A stretch of 64,000 nt of DNA, from assembly GCA_963782965.1 (NCBI GenBank), contig CAWALV010000006.1:620001-684000 (forward strand). Direction: 5' to 3'. Under the pieces are notes generated by a model. It was not told the origin of the DNA. It made no database searches and saw only the letters and a program-made list of their open reading frames with translations. Of this stretch, positions 24,709-32,882 are shown piece after piece. Made by a program: the position numbers and the translations under genes. How positions within the stretch are numbered: position 1 is the stretch's first letter; every line of letters starts with the position of its first letter. This DNA is from CAWALV01 sp963782965 (GTDB lineage Bacteria > Actinomycetota > Actinomycetes > Acidothermales > Acidothermaceae).

Positions 24709-26516
24709 TGCACGTCGTCGCCACTGCTGGTCATGTCGACCATGGGAAGTCGGCGCTGGTTCGTGCGCTGACCGGCATGGAGCCTGATCGATGGGCGGAG
24801 GAACGCCGCCGAGGGATGACGATCGACCTGGGCTTCGCGTGGACCGACATCGCGGGTGAGCCGGTGGCGTTCGTCGACGTCCCCGGTCACGAGCGGTTCG
24901 TGCCGAACATGCTCGCCGGCGTCGGCCCGGTGCCTGCCGTCTTGTTCGTCGTCGCCGCCGACGAGGGCTGGATGCCGCAGTCAGCAGAACATCTTGCCGC
25001 GATAGATGCGTTGGGCGTTCGTCATGGGCTTTTGGCAATCACTCGCAGCGACCTCGCCGACCCCGCCCGCGCACGCGCGGAAGCGCTGGCCGCGATCTCA
25101 GCGACGTCGCTTGGCGAGGTCCCTGCGGTAGCGGTGTCTTCGTATACGGGCGAGGGCATCCAGACTCTGCGCGAATCCTTGGCCCGGCTGGTCGGCGCCT
25201 TGCCGCCTCCCGACCCCGGCGCCCCGGTACGCCTGTGGGTCGACCGCTCGTTCTCGATCAGCGGCGCAGGCACCGTCGTCACAGGCACGCTCGGCGCAGG
25301 CACGCTGCGGGTGGGACAAGCCCTGCTGCTCGAGCCCGGCTCCCAACCAGTTCGGGTTCGCGGGCTCCAGACGGCGGGTGAGCCGCAGCAAGAAGTCCGT
25401 GGCGTGAGCCGGGTCGCGGTCAACCTGCGCGGTGTCGACCACGAAGGCTTGCGCCGTGGCGCTGCACTGGTCGAGCCGCATGCGTGGGCCAGCACCGAAC
25501 TCGTCGACGTCCGGCTGCGCTACAGCGAAGGTGTCACGGACGACGAGTTGCCGGCGCACGCGGTCTTGCATCTTGGCAGCGCTGCCCTGACGGTGCGCAT
25601 CCGTGCGCTCGGCGCGCGGGTTGCGCGACTCCAGTTCGACCGCCCGCTGCCGTTGCATGTGCTCGATGCCGGGCTGCTGCGCGATCCGGCGCGGCGCCGG
25701 GTGCTGGCCGGCGTTCGCGTGCTCGATGTTCGGCCACCGGCGTTGCAGCGCCGGGGCGCGGCGTCCGCCCGCGCCCGCGAACTCGCGCGGGCCGGCGAGC
25801 GGGCCGACGTCCGGGCCGAGATCGCTCGGCGCGGTGTCATCCATCGAAGTGATCTCGTCGCGATGGGGTACCGGCCACCGGCCGGTGAGATCGCCGGCGG
25901 CTGGTATGTCGATCCCGACGCACTCCGACGGCTCGCTACGCAGCTGTCCGCTGTCTTCGCCGCCTGGGTCAGTGAGCATCCGCTCGATCCGCGGTTGCCC
26001 GTCGAGGCCGCCCGGCAGCGGCTCGGGTTGCCGTCCGCGGCGTTGGTCGACGTCGTGCGGCTCGAGGCGGGTCTTCGCAGCAGCGACGGCCGCATCACCT
26101 CCGAGCAGCCCGCGGCCTTGCCGGCTCCGGTTCGTCGGGCCGTCGACGAACTGCTGGACGACTTCGCCAAGGCGCCCTTCGCTGCACCCGAGGCAGCGCG
26201 GCTCGCTGCACTCGGTCTGACGTCGGGAGCGCTCGCCGCCGCCGTCCGGGCTGAGGCGTTGCTACGGCTCGCCGACGGCGTGGTGCTTGGTCCCCGCGCC
26301 GACGAAGCGGCCCTCGACGTGCTGGCGCGGTTGCCGCAGCCGTTCACGTTGAGCGAAGCACGCCAGGCCTTGCAGACGACCCGGCGCGTCGCCGTTCCCC
26401 TCATGGAGATGCTCGACCGGCGCGGGCTGACCAGACGGCTGCCGGACGACCGGCGAGTTCTGTCGGGCACAGGTGTTGCTGGCTCACTCGGATCGGTGCG
26501 GCAGGAGGCGGTGTGA
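24708..26516 (+). CDS. selB: Selenocysteine-specific elongation factor SelB
   Basis: GTPase of 602 residues that brings Sec-tRNA-Sec to UGA codons carrying a SECIS. G1 is GHVDHGKSALVRALTG (near residue 8), G2 RRRGMTIDLGFAW, G3 DVPGHERFVPNM and G4 TRSD. Beta-barrel domains follow, and the C-terminal region contains the winged-helix repeats that bind the SECIS RNA (for example LPVEAARQRLGLPSAALVDVV near 420). It is translationally coupled to selA. A bidirectional terminator follows the stop. Confidence 0.95.
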   Translation: MHVVATAGHVDHGKSALVRALTGMEPDRWAEERRRGMTIDLGFAWTDIAGEPVAFVDVPGHERFVPNMLAGVGPVPAVLFVVAADEGWMPQSAEHLAAIDALGVRHGLLAITRSDLADPARARAEALAAISATSLGEVPAVAVSSYTGEGIQTLRESLARLVGALPPPDPGAPVRLWVDRSFSISGAGTVVTGTLGAGTLRVGQALLLEPGSQPVRVRGLQTAGEPQQEVRGVSRVAVNLRGVDHEGLRRGAALVEPHAWASTELVDVRLRYSEGVTDDELPAHAVLHLGSAALTVRIRALGARVARLQFDRPLPLHVLDAGLLRDPARRRVLAGVRVLDVRPPALQRRGAASARARELARAGERADVRAEIARRGVIHRSDLVAMGYRPPAGEIAGGWYVDPDALRRLATQLSAVFAAWVSEHPLDPRLPVEAARQRLGLPSAALVDVVRLEAGLRSSDGRITSEQPAALPAPVRRAVDELLDDFAKAPFAAPEAARLAALGLTSGALAAAVRAEALLRLADGVVLGPRADEAALDVLARLPQPFTLSEARQALQTTRRVAVPLMEMLDRRGLTRRLPDDRRVLSGTGVAGSLGSVRQEAV

Positions 26517-26537
26517 GCGAGGTTGCTCACCGGCCGC

Positions 26538-26574
26538 GAAAGAGGGAGACCCGCTGGGCGGATCTCCCTCTTTC
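26538..26574. terminator. Bidirectional intrinsic terminator between selB and the acetate permease
   Basis: GAAAGAGGGAGA (26538-26549) and TCTCCCTCTTTC (26563-26574) form a 12-bp stem with a 13-nt loop. The stem base is T-rich on the selB side and A-rich on the other. It lies between convergent genes, 21 bp after selB and about 60 bp beyond the permease stop, and can end both transcripts. Confidence 0.8.
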
Positions 26575-26637
26575 CCTTGTCGGACGGCGAGTGCTTGGCC
26601 TTACCGTGCCGCCCGTTGCCTAAAGGCAGCTAGGTAC

Positions 26638-27429
26638 TCACTGGCCGACCTTCGAACCAGGCATACCTGCCGAGTAGGCCATCGGAACCGTGGCGTGACC
26701 GCCGGGCACGTTCGCCGCCTTCGAGTACTTGCCCAGCGGCAGAACCGTGCGACCCATGGCGTTCTCGAGCATCATCGCGCTGGCGGTGTACCACGCCGTC
26801 ACGGCCGAGGCCACGAACAGCCAGCCACCGATGTGGGTCCAGCCGAGGCTGCCCGCCCAAAAGCCAACAGCGGTCAGGCCAGCACCGGCGAACAGAGTCC
26901 ACAACACGACCGCGATCGCGATGCCGTCGAACATCGCGCCGACGGCGCACATCAGCGTGATCGCTGCCAAGACGATGAACCAGAAGCCGAAGGCCGTGTT
27001 GGTCGAACCCAGCGGGATCGGCTTCATGATCCCTGTCGAGGCGAGGGCGGTCAGAACTCCCCAGCCCAGCCAGAACGAGCCCCAGGTCGAGTGCGCGGCC
27101 ACTGCTACCCCGTCACGCGCTCGGAGCGCGAAGAACGCTGCGGTCAGCTGAGCCAAGCCACCGAAGAACAGGGCGAACGGCCAGAGGATCGAGGGTGTGG
27201 TGCTGCTGCCGTACCACCCCGCTTGCCACGAACCCACCATTGCTGTGGCGGCGAAGAAGCCGAAGAGGCCCATGATTGACGGGGCCGACATCGGAGTCAG
27301 GACTATCCGGGTACGCGAGCGCCAGCCTTCCTCTGTGTCTGCTGCCGCAAGGTCGGACCAGTTCCTCGACTCGCGGGCGTCTTCCCGCGGATACGGCTCT
27401 GCCGCGGTCCGCGGATCGCGCGCTGCCAT
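26638..27429 (-). CDS. GPR1/FUN34/YaaH-type acetate permease (SatP-like)
   Basis: A 263-residue membrane protein with six predicted helices after a polar N-terminus of about 45 residues. SAPSIMGLFGFFAAT corresponds to the family NPAPLGL signature at the start of TM1. The following WPFALFFGGLAQLTAAFFALR and TWGSFWLGWG agree with SatP/YaaH. These proteins take up acetate or succinate with protons. The start at ATG 27429 is preferred, since GAGG is 8 bp upstream; ATG 27435 would leave only 2 bp. The upstream 225 bp is relatively AT-rich and contains ACCC-AATTC-GGGT (27507-27523 region), a possible operator. Confidence 0.85.
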   Translation of the reverse strand: MAARDPRTAAEPYPREDARESRNWSDLAAADTEEGWRSRTRIVLTPMSAPSIMGLFGFFAATAMVGSWQAGWYGSSTTPSILWPFALFFGGLAQLTAAFFALRARDGVAVAAHSTWGSFWLGWGVLTALASTGIMKPIPLGSTNTAFGFWFIVLAAITLMCAVGAMFDGIAIAVVLWTLFAGAGLTAVGFWAGSLGWTHIGGWLFVASAVTAWYTASAMMLENAMGRTVLPLGKYSKAANVPGGHATVPMAYSAGMPGSKVGQ

Positions 27430-27654
27430 GGTCATCACCTCACTGATGTGCTTGACATGGACGGCGTGCACCGAGGAACCGGCGCTTACGTCGTCGCTTT
27501 CCCTTACCCAATTCGGGTTACCCGAGCCAGTTATCGATAATCGTGACGACGGCGCGTGGCAACGCCATATTGCACTTCTACAGCATGCGCAAGAATCGGT
27601 AATCCGCGCGGATAGGGAAAGCTCACTGATCCAAAACGCGAACGCTTGTACGCG

Positions 27655-27948
27655 TCAGGCAACGCCGAAAGCCGTCGAGTCGTCGGCGGCGGTGCAGGTG
27701 CAGCCCAACTCCGCGCAGGGGACCACCAGGTGGTGCAGCTCGGCAGGCGTCGAACAGCTGGGTGACATGCAGTGCACCTCGCCGAGCCCGTGCACGACCA
27801 AGGCGTCGTGGCAGTGCTCGAGATCGTCGTTGCACCAGCGACAACGGGCGATCGCGAGTTCGGCAGCGATCACGGTCGCATTGCCGCTAGGCGCATGGCC
27901 CGCGGTCGAGTCGACCGCGCGAGCCTTCGTGAATGTGGCGCGAGCCAT
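27655..27948 (-). CDS. Small Cys/His-rich protein, unknown
   Basis: A possible 97-residue protein with the metal-site-like pattern CRWCNDDLEHCHDALVVHG and later CMSPSC, C and CTC. The eight cysteines and several histidines suggest zinc or iron-sulfur binding. No ribosome-binding site is clear before the ATG at 27948, and a further start exists at 27978. I do not recognise a family. It may be genuine because its cysteines are clustered, but the coding evidence is weak. Confidence 0.4.
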   Translation of the reverse strand: MARATFTKARAVDSTAGHAPSGNATVIAAELAIARCRWCNDDLEHCHDALVVHGLGEVHCMSPSCSTPAELHHLVVPCAELGCTCTAADDSTAFGVA

Positions 27949-28020
27949 GAAACGACGGTAGGCCCGTATTGGGCCCAATGACCGGCGACGCGCCGGATCG
28001 GCCCTCGCTGCGTTCGATTA

Positions 28021-28581
28021 TCAGTCGCCGGACGCCCGCTGCTGCGCCGCGTCGTACACGAACTGGCCGAGATCGGAGATCGCTTTGGCCGACAGTGTGG
28101 CGGCGACGAGCCTGGTTGCACGAGGGGCGAAGATCATGCCTGCGACGAATCCGGTGGCTACCCATTGGGCCAGACAGAACGGGCAGCTGATGAGTTCGCC
28201 GACGGCATGCCTTGTTCCTTCTCCGCGTACCTCCTCGGCCAACTCGGCCTCGCCCGAGGTGCCACGGAAGCGGGTGAACGGCGCACGCAGCGGGCTGAGG
28301 ATCGGATCCTTGGCGATCATCCGGCTGAGCTTGTGCGTGGCGATCCCGATCACGGCCAGATCTTGGGGCGGTATCCGCTCGGGGAGGGCAACGCGACGAC
28401 GCCGGGCGAACACTCCCGCGGCGGTCGCCAAGCCGGCGTATGCCGCCACGGCCGCGGCATACCCGGCGAGCGGCCGATCCCGTTCCCCGGCGTAGGCCCG
28501 CTTCACTTCGTGCGCGCGTTCTTGGACCTTCTCCGCGAGGTGCGGGGTTTCGTTGGTGGCCCGGCTGGTCGCCGTGTCCAT
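28021..28581 (-). CDS. DUF1360 membrane protein
   Basis: The 186-residue protein matches the DUF1360 pattern. LAVIGIATHKLSRMIAKDPILSPLRAPFTRF is followed by an acidic stretch (AELAEEVRGEGTRHAVGELI) and CPFCLAQW, then a hydrophobic segment. Family members are small integral membrane proteins, some linked to sporulation in Bacillus; the function here is unknown. ATG 28581 has GGAG 6 bp before it. A charged N-terminus with HLAEKVQERAHEVKRAYAGERD precedes the first helix. Confidence 0.8.
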   Translation of the reverse strand: MDTATSRATNETPHLAEKVQERAHEVKRAYAGERDRPLAGYAAAVAAYAGLATAAGVFARRRRVALPERIPPQDLAVIGIATHKLSRMIAKDPILSPLRAPFTRFRGTSGEAELAEEVRGEGTRHAVGELISCPFCLAQWVATGFVAGMIFAPRATRLVAATLSAKAISDLGQFVYDAAQQRASGD

Positions 28582-28802
28582 CGTGATCTCCGTTCCAGGG
28601 TGCTGACGTCGTCCGGTCATCCGGTGTCTACCCATTACTCGGCTCGGTCCCGGGCTCGCAGGCATGCTGCGTGCCGGCCGCCGATCAGCCGGCGGGCACG
28701 TTTCGGGCCGTTCGCCCGTCGCGCCGGGGAACGGCCGCAGGTAGCCTGGCGCCGCACGACGGCACGAGAAACGCGCAGACCGGGGTCGCGAGGAGGCATG
28801 AG

Positions 28803-29105
28803 ATGACGTTCTTGGACAAGGCGAAGCTCGCTGCGGAGAAGGCGGCCGCGAAAGCTCAACAGGGCGTGCACCAGGGCCAGGTCAAGCTCGACGCGATGCA
28901 GGCCAAGCGCAAGGCCGACGCGTTGCTGCGAGAACTCGGAGCGGCCTACTACGCCGAGCAGCGCCACGATGGTTTACACGAGCCGGTCGAGCGCGCTCTC
29001 GCGGCTTTGGACGAGCACGAGGCCGAGCACGGCAAGGTCGAGACGGACGCCGAAGCCGAGGCGACCGCCTCCGCCGCCCCGACCGCGTCGACGCCGGACG
29101 CCTAG
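28803..29105 (+). CDS. Small coiled-coil protein, unknown
   Basis: A 100-residue protein with AGGAGG placed 6 bp before its ATG, one of the best ribosome-binding sites in the window. Residues 1-60 are helical and Ala/Lys/Glu-rich (KAKLAAEKAAAKAQQG), likely a coiled coil or amphipathic helix. The tail is acidic, then Ala/Thr/Ser/Pro. No signal peptide is present. I recognise no named family; it resembles small cytosolic actinobacterial proteins annotated as hypothetical. Confidence 0.7.
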   Translation: MTFLDKAKLAAEKAAAKAQQGVHQGQVKLDAMQAKRKADALLRELGAAYYAEQRHDGLHEPVERALAALDEHEAEHGKVETDAEAEATASAAPTASTPDA

Positions 29106-29262
29106 CCCGGTCACGTACTTGGCGCAATCGCCGGCGTCCGGCGCGTTAGGAGGGCCCGCACGCTGGGCACGCCGACGCTCGCGGCGCATGCGGATGCTTG
29201 CCGCTCGCGGCGGTCGGTGGCGCGCCCGCGCCCGGCGCGCGGGACGTCGGAGGAGGGGCTAC

Positions 29263-29433
29263 ATGGAGCATTCGCATCACGACGTCGGGGCGATGATCCC
29301 GCTGACGTCCGAGCAGTACCGCCGGGCCGCCCTGGCGGTATGCAGCCGGGCCGACGGCGCTGAGGACGCCGCCCTGCTATTGGAGGCGCTCGGCCTCGAC
29401 CAGGCGTTGCGTGCCGCCTCGGTTCCCGCGTGA
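29263..29433 (+). CDS. Small 56-residue protein, unknown
   Basis: A 56-codon gene supported by AGGAGG 6 bp before ATG 29263. The product begins MEHSHHDVGAMIPLT, a His-rich start, and continues with an amphipathic helical region (EQYRRAALAVCSRA, then AALLLEALGLDQALRA) holding one cysteine. The larger open frame around it has no support upstream of the ATG. A perfect palindrome begins at the last base of its stop. Function unknown; a role near the downstream EAL gene is only positional. Confidence 0.6.
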   Translation: MEHSHHDVGAMIPLTSEQYRRAALAVCSRADGAEDAALLLEALGLDQALRAASVPA

Positions 29434-29448
29434 CCGGCACGTGCCGGT
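29433..29448. terminator. Perfect 16-bp palindrome at the end of the 56-residue gene
   Basis: ACCGGCACGTGCCGGT begins at the last base of the TGA stop codon. As RNA it would be a stem with little loop, so an operator is as likely as a terminator. The 224 bp up to the EAL gene also hold GGCC-rich inverted repeats (29474-29500) and a candidate promoter. Confidence 0.4.
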
Positions 29449-29543
29449 TCCCGCTGGGCCGTCGGGAGGGGCCGGTCTAGGCCGTCCGGCCCAACGGACG
29501 ATGCGCCGTCCGGCGACGGGGTGAATTACTGGCGCGTTGTCCA

Positions 29544-29570
29544 TGAACCGTCCGGCCGAACTGCCGATAT
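29544..29570 (+). promoter_or_regulatory. FliA/WhiG-like promoter before the EAL gene
   Basis: TGAA-N15-GCCGATAT matches the sigma-28 consensus TAAA-N15-GCCGATAA at 10 of 12 fixed bases with exact spacing. It is 87 bp before the EAL gene start. An overlapping TATAAA (29568-29573) could also serve a housekeeping promoter. Confidence 0.45.
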
Positions 29571-29657
29571 AAAACGGGTCGTATGCAAGGCGGGAAGCGG
29601 GTGGGGGAACTCGCACCGAAACCGCGCTGAACTCGCAATTGGCCCGGGAGGTGGTGC

Positions 29658-30941
29658 ATGGTGGCGCAGCCGCGCTCGGCCGCTACCGCAACCGCTCCCG
29701 TAAGCGCTCCCCAGACGAGTGCACCCACGACTGAACCCGCCGCGAGCCCCGCCCGTGCGCTGACGCCGCCTGCCGACGTGACAACCGCCGCCGGCCGGGC
29801 TCGCGTCGCGCGGGACCAGCGCGCTTCGGAGCGGGCGGCCTGTGCCGCAGCACTGCCCGAGGTTTTGACCGACCCGACACAACCGACACTCGTCTTCCAG
29901 CCGATCGTCGACCTCAGCGGGGGAGCCGTTGCCGGCTACGAGGCGCTCGCGCGTTTCAGCGGGCCGGTCGATGCAACACCCGATGTGTGGTTCGCTGCCG
30001 CGGCGGCGAGCGGTCTCGGTCCCGCGCTGGAGAGCCGGGTGGTCCGAGCCGCGTTGCGCGCCCGCCAAGACCTTCCGGTCAACTGCTTCCTTACCGTCAA
30101 CGTCACGCCTCGCGCATTGATCAGTGCCCCGGTCATGGACGAGTTCCTGCGCGGCGGCGAGCTCACGGGTCTGTTGATCGAGCTGACCGAAGAGCAGGAG
30201 ATCAGCGACGTCGCAGACATGCGGGAGCATCTTGCGCGCCTGCGTGACCGCGGCGCGATGATCGCACTGGACGACGCCGGCTCCGGCTACTCCGGGCTCC
30301 AACGGCTGGTGGCGTTGCGGCCCGACCTCGTCAAGCTAGACCGCTCGCTCGTGGGCGGTATCGACAAGGACGAAGCCAAACGTGCCTGTGTCGAGATGTT
30401 CACCGTCTTGGCCGCGCGGCTGGATTCGTGGCTGCTGGCCGAAGGCGTCGAAACGGCAGCCGAGCTGCGCGAGCTGATCGCGCTGGAAGTGCCCCTCGGG
30501 CAGGGCTACCTGCTGGGCAAGCCCGCGCCGCAATGGGCCACCCTCGATGCGCAGACGACCGCGCAGATTCGCGTGTGTGCAAGGGACAGCCTCGACCGCG
30601 TCCACCTTTCCAGCTTGTCCGAACGCGTCGTTCTCGTGCCGGCGGGCGCGCCGCTTCCGGCGACGCCTGTCGAGTGCCCGGAGGGCACCGCCATCGCCGT
30701 CCTGCTCGACGCAGACGGAAGGGCCGGCGCCCTCGCCGTCTACGACGAGGACACCGGCCGGTTCCGAGAGTTACCAGTGACGCTGCGGTTGAATGCCAAT
30801 ACGCCGATCAGCGAAGCCGCCGCGCTGTGCATGCAGCGCACCGGGCCATCTCGCTTCGACCCTGTGTTGTGCACCCACGACGACGGCACGGTTGCCGGCG
30901 TCGTCCGCCTCGAGCGGGTCTTCAGCTGGTTGGCGCGCTGA
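29658..30941 (+). CDS. EAL-domain c-di-GMP phosphodiesterase
   Basis: A 427-residue cytoplasmic protein that should hydrolyse c-di-GMP to pGpG. A low-complexity Ala/Pro/Thr N-terminus of about 70 residues precedes the EAL domain. Catalytic features are all visible: YEALAR (Glu near residue 95), NVTPRAL, LIELTEEQE (Glu), ALDDAGSGYSGL (Asp pair), LVKLDRSL (Lys) and AEGVETAAEL (Glu). The last 120 residues resemble a CBS- or GAF-like sensory region, beginning after DRVHLSSLSERV. GGAGG lies before ATG 29658. No GGDEF partner is in the window. Confidence 0.9.
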   Translation: MVAQPRSAATATAPVSAPQTSAPTTEPAASPARALTPPADVTTAAGRARVARDQRASERAACAAALPEVLTDPTQPTLVFQPIVDLSGGAVAGYEALARFSGPVDATPDVWFAAAAASGLGPALESRVVRAALRARQDLPVNCFLTVNVTPRALISAPVMDEFLRGGELTGLLIELTEEQEISDVADMREHLARLRDRGAMIALDDAGSGYSGLQRLVALRPDLVKLDRSLVGGIDKDEAKRACVEMFTVLAARLDSWLLAEGVETAAELRELIALEVPLGQGYLLGKPAPQWATLDAQTTAQIRVCARDSLDRVHLSSLSERVVLVPAGAPLPATPVECPEGTAIAVLLDADGRAGALAVYDEDTGRFRELPVTLRLNANTPISEAAALCMQRTGPSRFDPVLCTHDDGTVAGVVRLERVFSWLAR

Positions 30942-30959
30942 GGCCGCGAGCGGCCGCGT

Positions 30960-31520
30960 TCAGCGCTGCAGAATCGCCTCGATGTTGAGGGTGATCGAGA
31001 CCTTGTCGCTGACGACGACGCCCCCGGTCTCGAGTGCGGCGTTCCAGTTGACGCCAAAGTCCTGACGGTTGATCTCGGCGTTGGCGGTAAAGCCGCCGCG
31101 GATGCCGCCGTAGGCGTCCGGTCCGAAGCCGTCGAGCTCGAGACGAAGCGGAACTTCCTTCGTGACACCGCGCAGCGTCAGTTCGCCGTCGACGACGAAG
31201 TCGCCGCCGTCCTGGCGGACGCCGGTGGAGCGGTAGGTCATGGTCGGGTGCTTCTCGATGTCGAAGAAGTCGGCGGAGCGGATGTGTGCGTCGCGCTGCT
31301 CGTTGCTGGTCGAGATCGACCCGAGGTCGATGGAGGCGGTCACCGCGGAATCGAGCGGGCTGTCGCCGGTGACGAGCTGACCCTCGAACGACGTGAAGCG
31401 GCCGCGCACCTTGCTCACCATCATGTGCCGCACGCTGAATCCGACCTCCGAGTGGGCGGGGTCGATCTGCCAGGTGCCGGCGACGTAACCGGGGATCTTC
31501 TCGACGGTGGTTGCAGTCAT
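30960..31520 (-). CDS. YceI-family periplasmic/lipid-binding-like protein
   Basis: The 186-residue beta-barrel protein is a typical YceI member: GTWQIDPAHSEVGFSVRHMMVSKVRG at residues 14-40, FFDIEKHPTMTYRST near 95, and LTLRGVTKEVPL near 120. The family binds isoprenoid or amphiphilic ligands. There is no signal peptide here, so the protein would be cytosolic. ATG 31520 starts the conserved fold; the open frame upstream runs through the marR gene and is not real. Two TTGA-N4-TCAA palindromes lie just upstream, so the divergent MarR protein probably controls it. Confidence 0.9.
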   Translation of the reverse strand: MTATTVEKIPGYVAGTWQIDPAHSEVGFSVRHMMVSKVRGRFTSFEGQLVTGDSPLDSAVTASIDLGSISTSNEQRDAHIRSADFFDIEKHPTMTYRSTGVRQDGGDFVVDGELTLRGVTKEVPLRLELDGFGPDAYGGIRGGFTANAEINRQDFGVNWNAALETGGVVVSDKVSITLNIEAILQR

Positions 31521-31540
31521 GACGTGCGTCCTCTCAACGA

Positions 31541-31552
31541 TTGAACTCTCAA
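31541..31552. promoter_or_regulatory. MarR-type operator, site 1
   Basis: TTGAACTCTCAA is an inverted repeat TTGA-N4-TCAA, 20 bp before the yceI start. A further TCAA-CGA-TTGA overlaps its left side (31534-31544). Together with site 2 it suggests binding by the divergent MarR regulator. Confidence 0.55.
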
Positions 31553-31573
31553 GCTCCTTGTCGGGTGGAACGC

Positions 31574-31585
31574 TTGAGCGTTCAA
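31574..31585. promoter_or_regulatory. MarR-type operator, site 2
   Basis: TTGAGCGTTCAA repeats the TTGA-N4-TCAA pattern exactly 33 bp (three helical turns) from site 1. It is 34 bp before the marR start. The extended match CTTGAGCGTTCAA resembles known MarR operators. Confidence 0.6.
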
Positions 31586-31619
31586 CCTTATTCCGGGCCG
31601 GGCTCGCTACCATGGCGAG

Positions 31620-32150
31620 ATGTCCGGACGACGGCCCAGCCCGCCTGCGAGCAAGGCGCCCCCACGCTGGCTGGACGCCGGCGAGCAGCAGGTGTGGCGG
31701 CATTTCCTGGCGGTCAGCCGCCTGCTCTTCGACCGTCTCGACCACGAGCTCCAGCGCGACGCCGGCATCCCGCACACCTATTACGAGGTCCTGGTGGCGT
31801 TGTCGGAGGCGGAGGGCCACCAGATGCGGATGAGCGACCTGGCGCACCGGTCGCTTTCCTCGCGCAGTCGCCTCTCGCACGCCATCGCTCGGCTCGAGGA
31901 GGCCGGCTGGGTCAGTCGGCAGAGCTGCCCGACGGATCGTCGCGGCCAGTTCGCGGTGCTGACCGCACCGGGTCTCGCGGCGATCCAGGACGCCGCGCCC
32001 GGCCACGTCGAAGCCGTGCGCAAACACCTGTTCGATCCGCTCACCTGCGAGCAGGTTGCCCAGCTGGGTGAGATCTGCGGGGCGATCCGAGCCGGTCTCC
32101 TGGCCGACGAGGACGACCCCATCGCGGAGTCGCCCGCGCCGGCGCCCTGA
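31620..32150 (+). CDS. MarR-family transcriptional regulator
   Basis: A 176-residue winged-helix regulator. The DNA-binding part is MRMSDLAHRSLSSRSRLSHAIARLEEAGWVSR (near residues 70-100), with a wing SCPTDRRGQFAVLT, typical of MarR. It starts at ATG 31620. It is divergent from yceI, with paired inverted repeats in the 99-bp interval, so it likely represses both genes. The inducer cannot be told. The release-factor gene begins on the base after its stop and may share its transcript. Confidence 0.9.
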   Translation: MSGRRPSPPASKAPPRWLDAGEQQVWRHFLAVSRLLFDRLDHELQRDAGIPHTYYEVLVALSEAEGHQMRMSDLAHRSLSSRSRLSHAIARLEEAGWVSRQSCPTDRRGQFAVLTAPGLAAIQDAAPGHVEAVRKHLFDPLTCEQVAQLGEICGAIRAGLLADEDDPIAESPAPAP

Positions 32151-32882
32151 GTGGCCGCGCCCCGCCGCACGCTCGACGTCGCGCCGGAGCGGTTGGAGCG
32201 CTGGGTCGCCGGCTTTGCCGCGCGGCACGGCCCCGCCCGGTTCGAGATCGAGACGACGCCGGACGGCGACGTGCTGGTGCTCACCGCTGCCGACCTTGCG
32301 GTCGCGCGGTTCGAGCCGCCCTACCCGCCCTGGTCGGCCGCTGGGTCGAGCGCCGCGGGGTCGAGCGCCGCTGCGTCGGCAATCGCTCGGTCGCCGCAGC
32401 AGCACGACCACGTGCAGAGCCTCGCGGCACACGCGCTGGCGCCGCGGGTGGTCGGTGTCCTGCTCGTGCGTCTCGGCGGCTTTGCCGCCGGCGTCTTCGA
32501 CGGCGCCGACCTTGTCGCGTCGAAAGTCGGTTCACGGCCCGTGCACGGACGTTCCGCGGCGGGTGGCTGGTCGCAGCAGCGCTTCGCCCGCAGGCGTGAG
32601 GGCCAAGTACGCATCGCCCTTTCGGCGGCGGCGCAGGCGGCCTGCGACGTGGTCTTGCCGCAGCTGTCGCGGCTCGACGCCGTGGTCACCGGCGGCGACC
32701 GGAAAGCCATCGACACCGTGCTGGCGCAGCCCGCGCTGCGACCGCTCACCCCGTTGGTGGTCGACCGCGTTCTCGACGTCGGCGACCCGAAAGCTGCCGT
32801 GCTCCGGCAGAGCCTGGCCGCTTGCCGCGCCATCCGCGTTGAACTTCGCGAACCGGATTCGGTAGCTGCTACGGATTCGTAG
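32151..32882 (+). CDS. acVLRF1-family peptidyl-tRNA hydrolase
   Basis: A 243-residue protein of the actinobacterial VLRF1 group, related to eukaryotic Vms1/ANKZF1. These are thought to cleave peptidyl-tRNA on stalled, split ribosomes. The diagnostic patch VHGRSAAGGWSQQRFARRRE (near residue 130-150) contains the Gly-Gly and catalytic Gln expected for the family. It is followed by an eRF1-like fold core (AAQAACDVVLPQL, LDAVVTGGDRKA). GTG 32151 directly abuts the MarR stop. A Ser/Ala-rich repeat (AAGSSAAGSSAAAS near residue 65) is an unusual internal insertion. Its tail overlaps the convergent CBS gene by 14 bp. Confidence 0.8.
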   Translation: MAAPRRTLDVAPERLERWVAGFAARHGPARFEIETTPDGDVLVLTAADLAVARFEPPYPPWSAAGSSAAGSSAAASAIARSPQQHDHVQSLAAHALAPRVVGVLLVRLGGFAAGVFDGADLVASKVGSRPVHGRSAAGGWSQQRFARRREGQVRIALSAAAQAACDVVLPQLSRLDAVVTGGDRKAIDTVLAQPALRPLTPLVVDRVLDVGDPKAAVLRQSLAACRAIRVELREPDSVAATDS

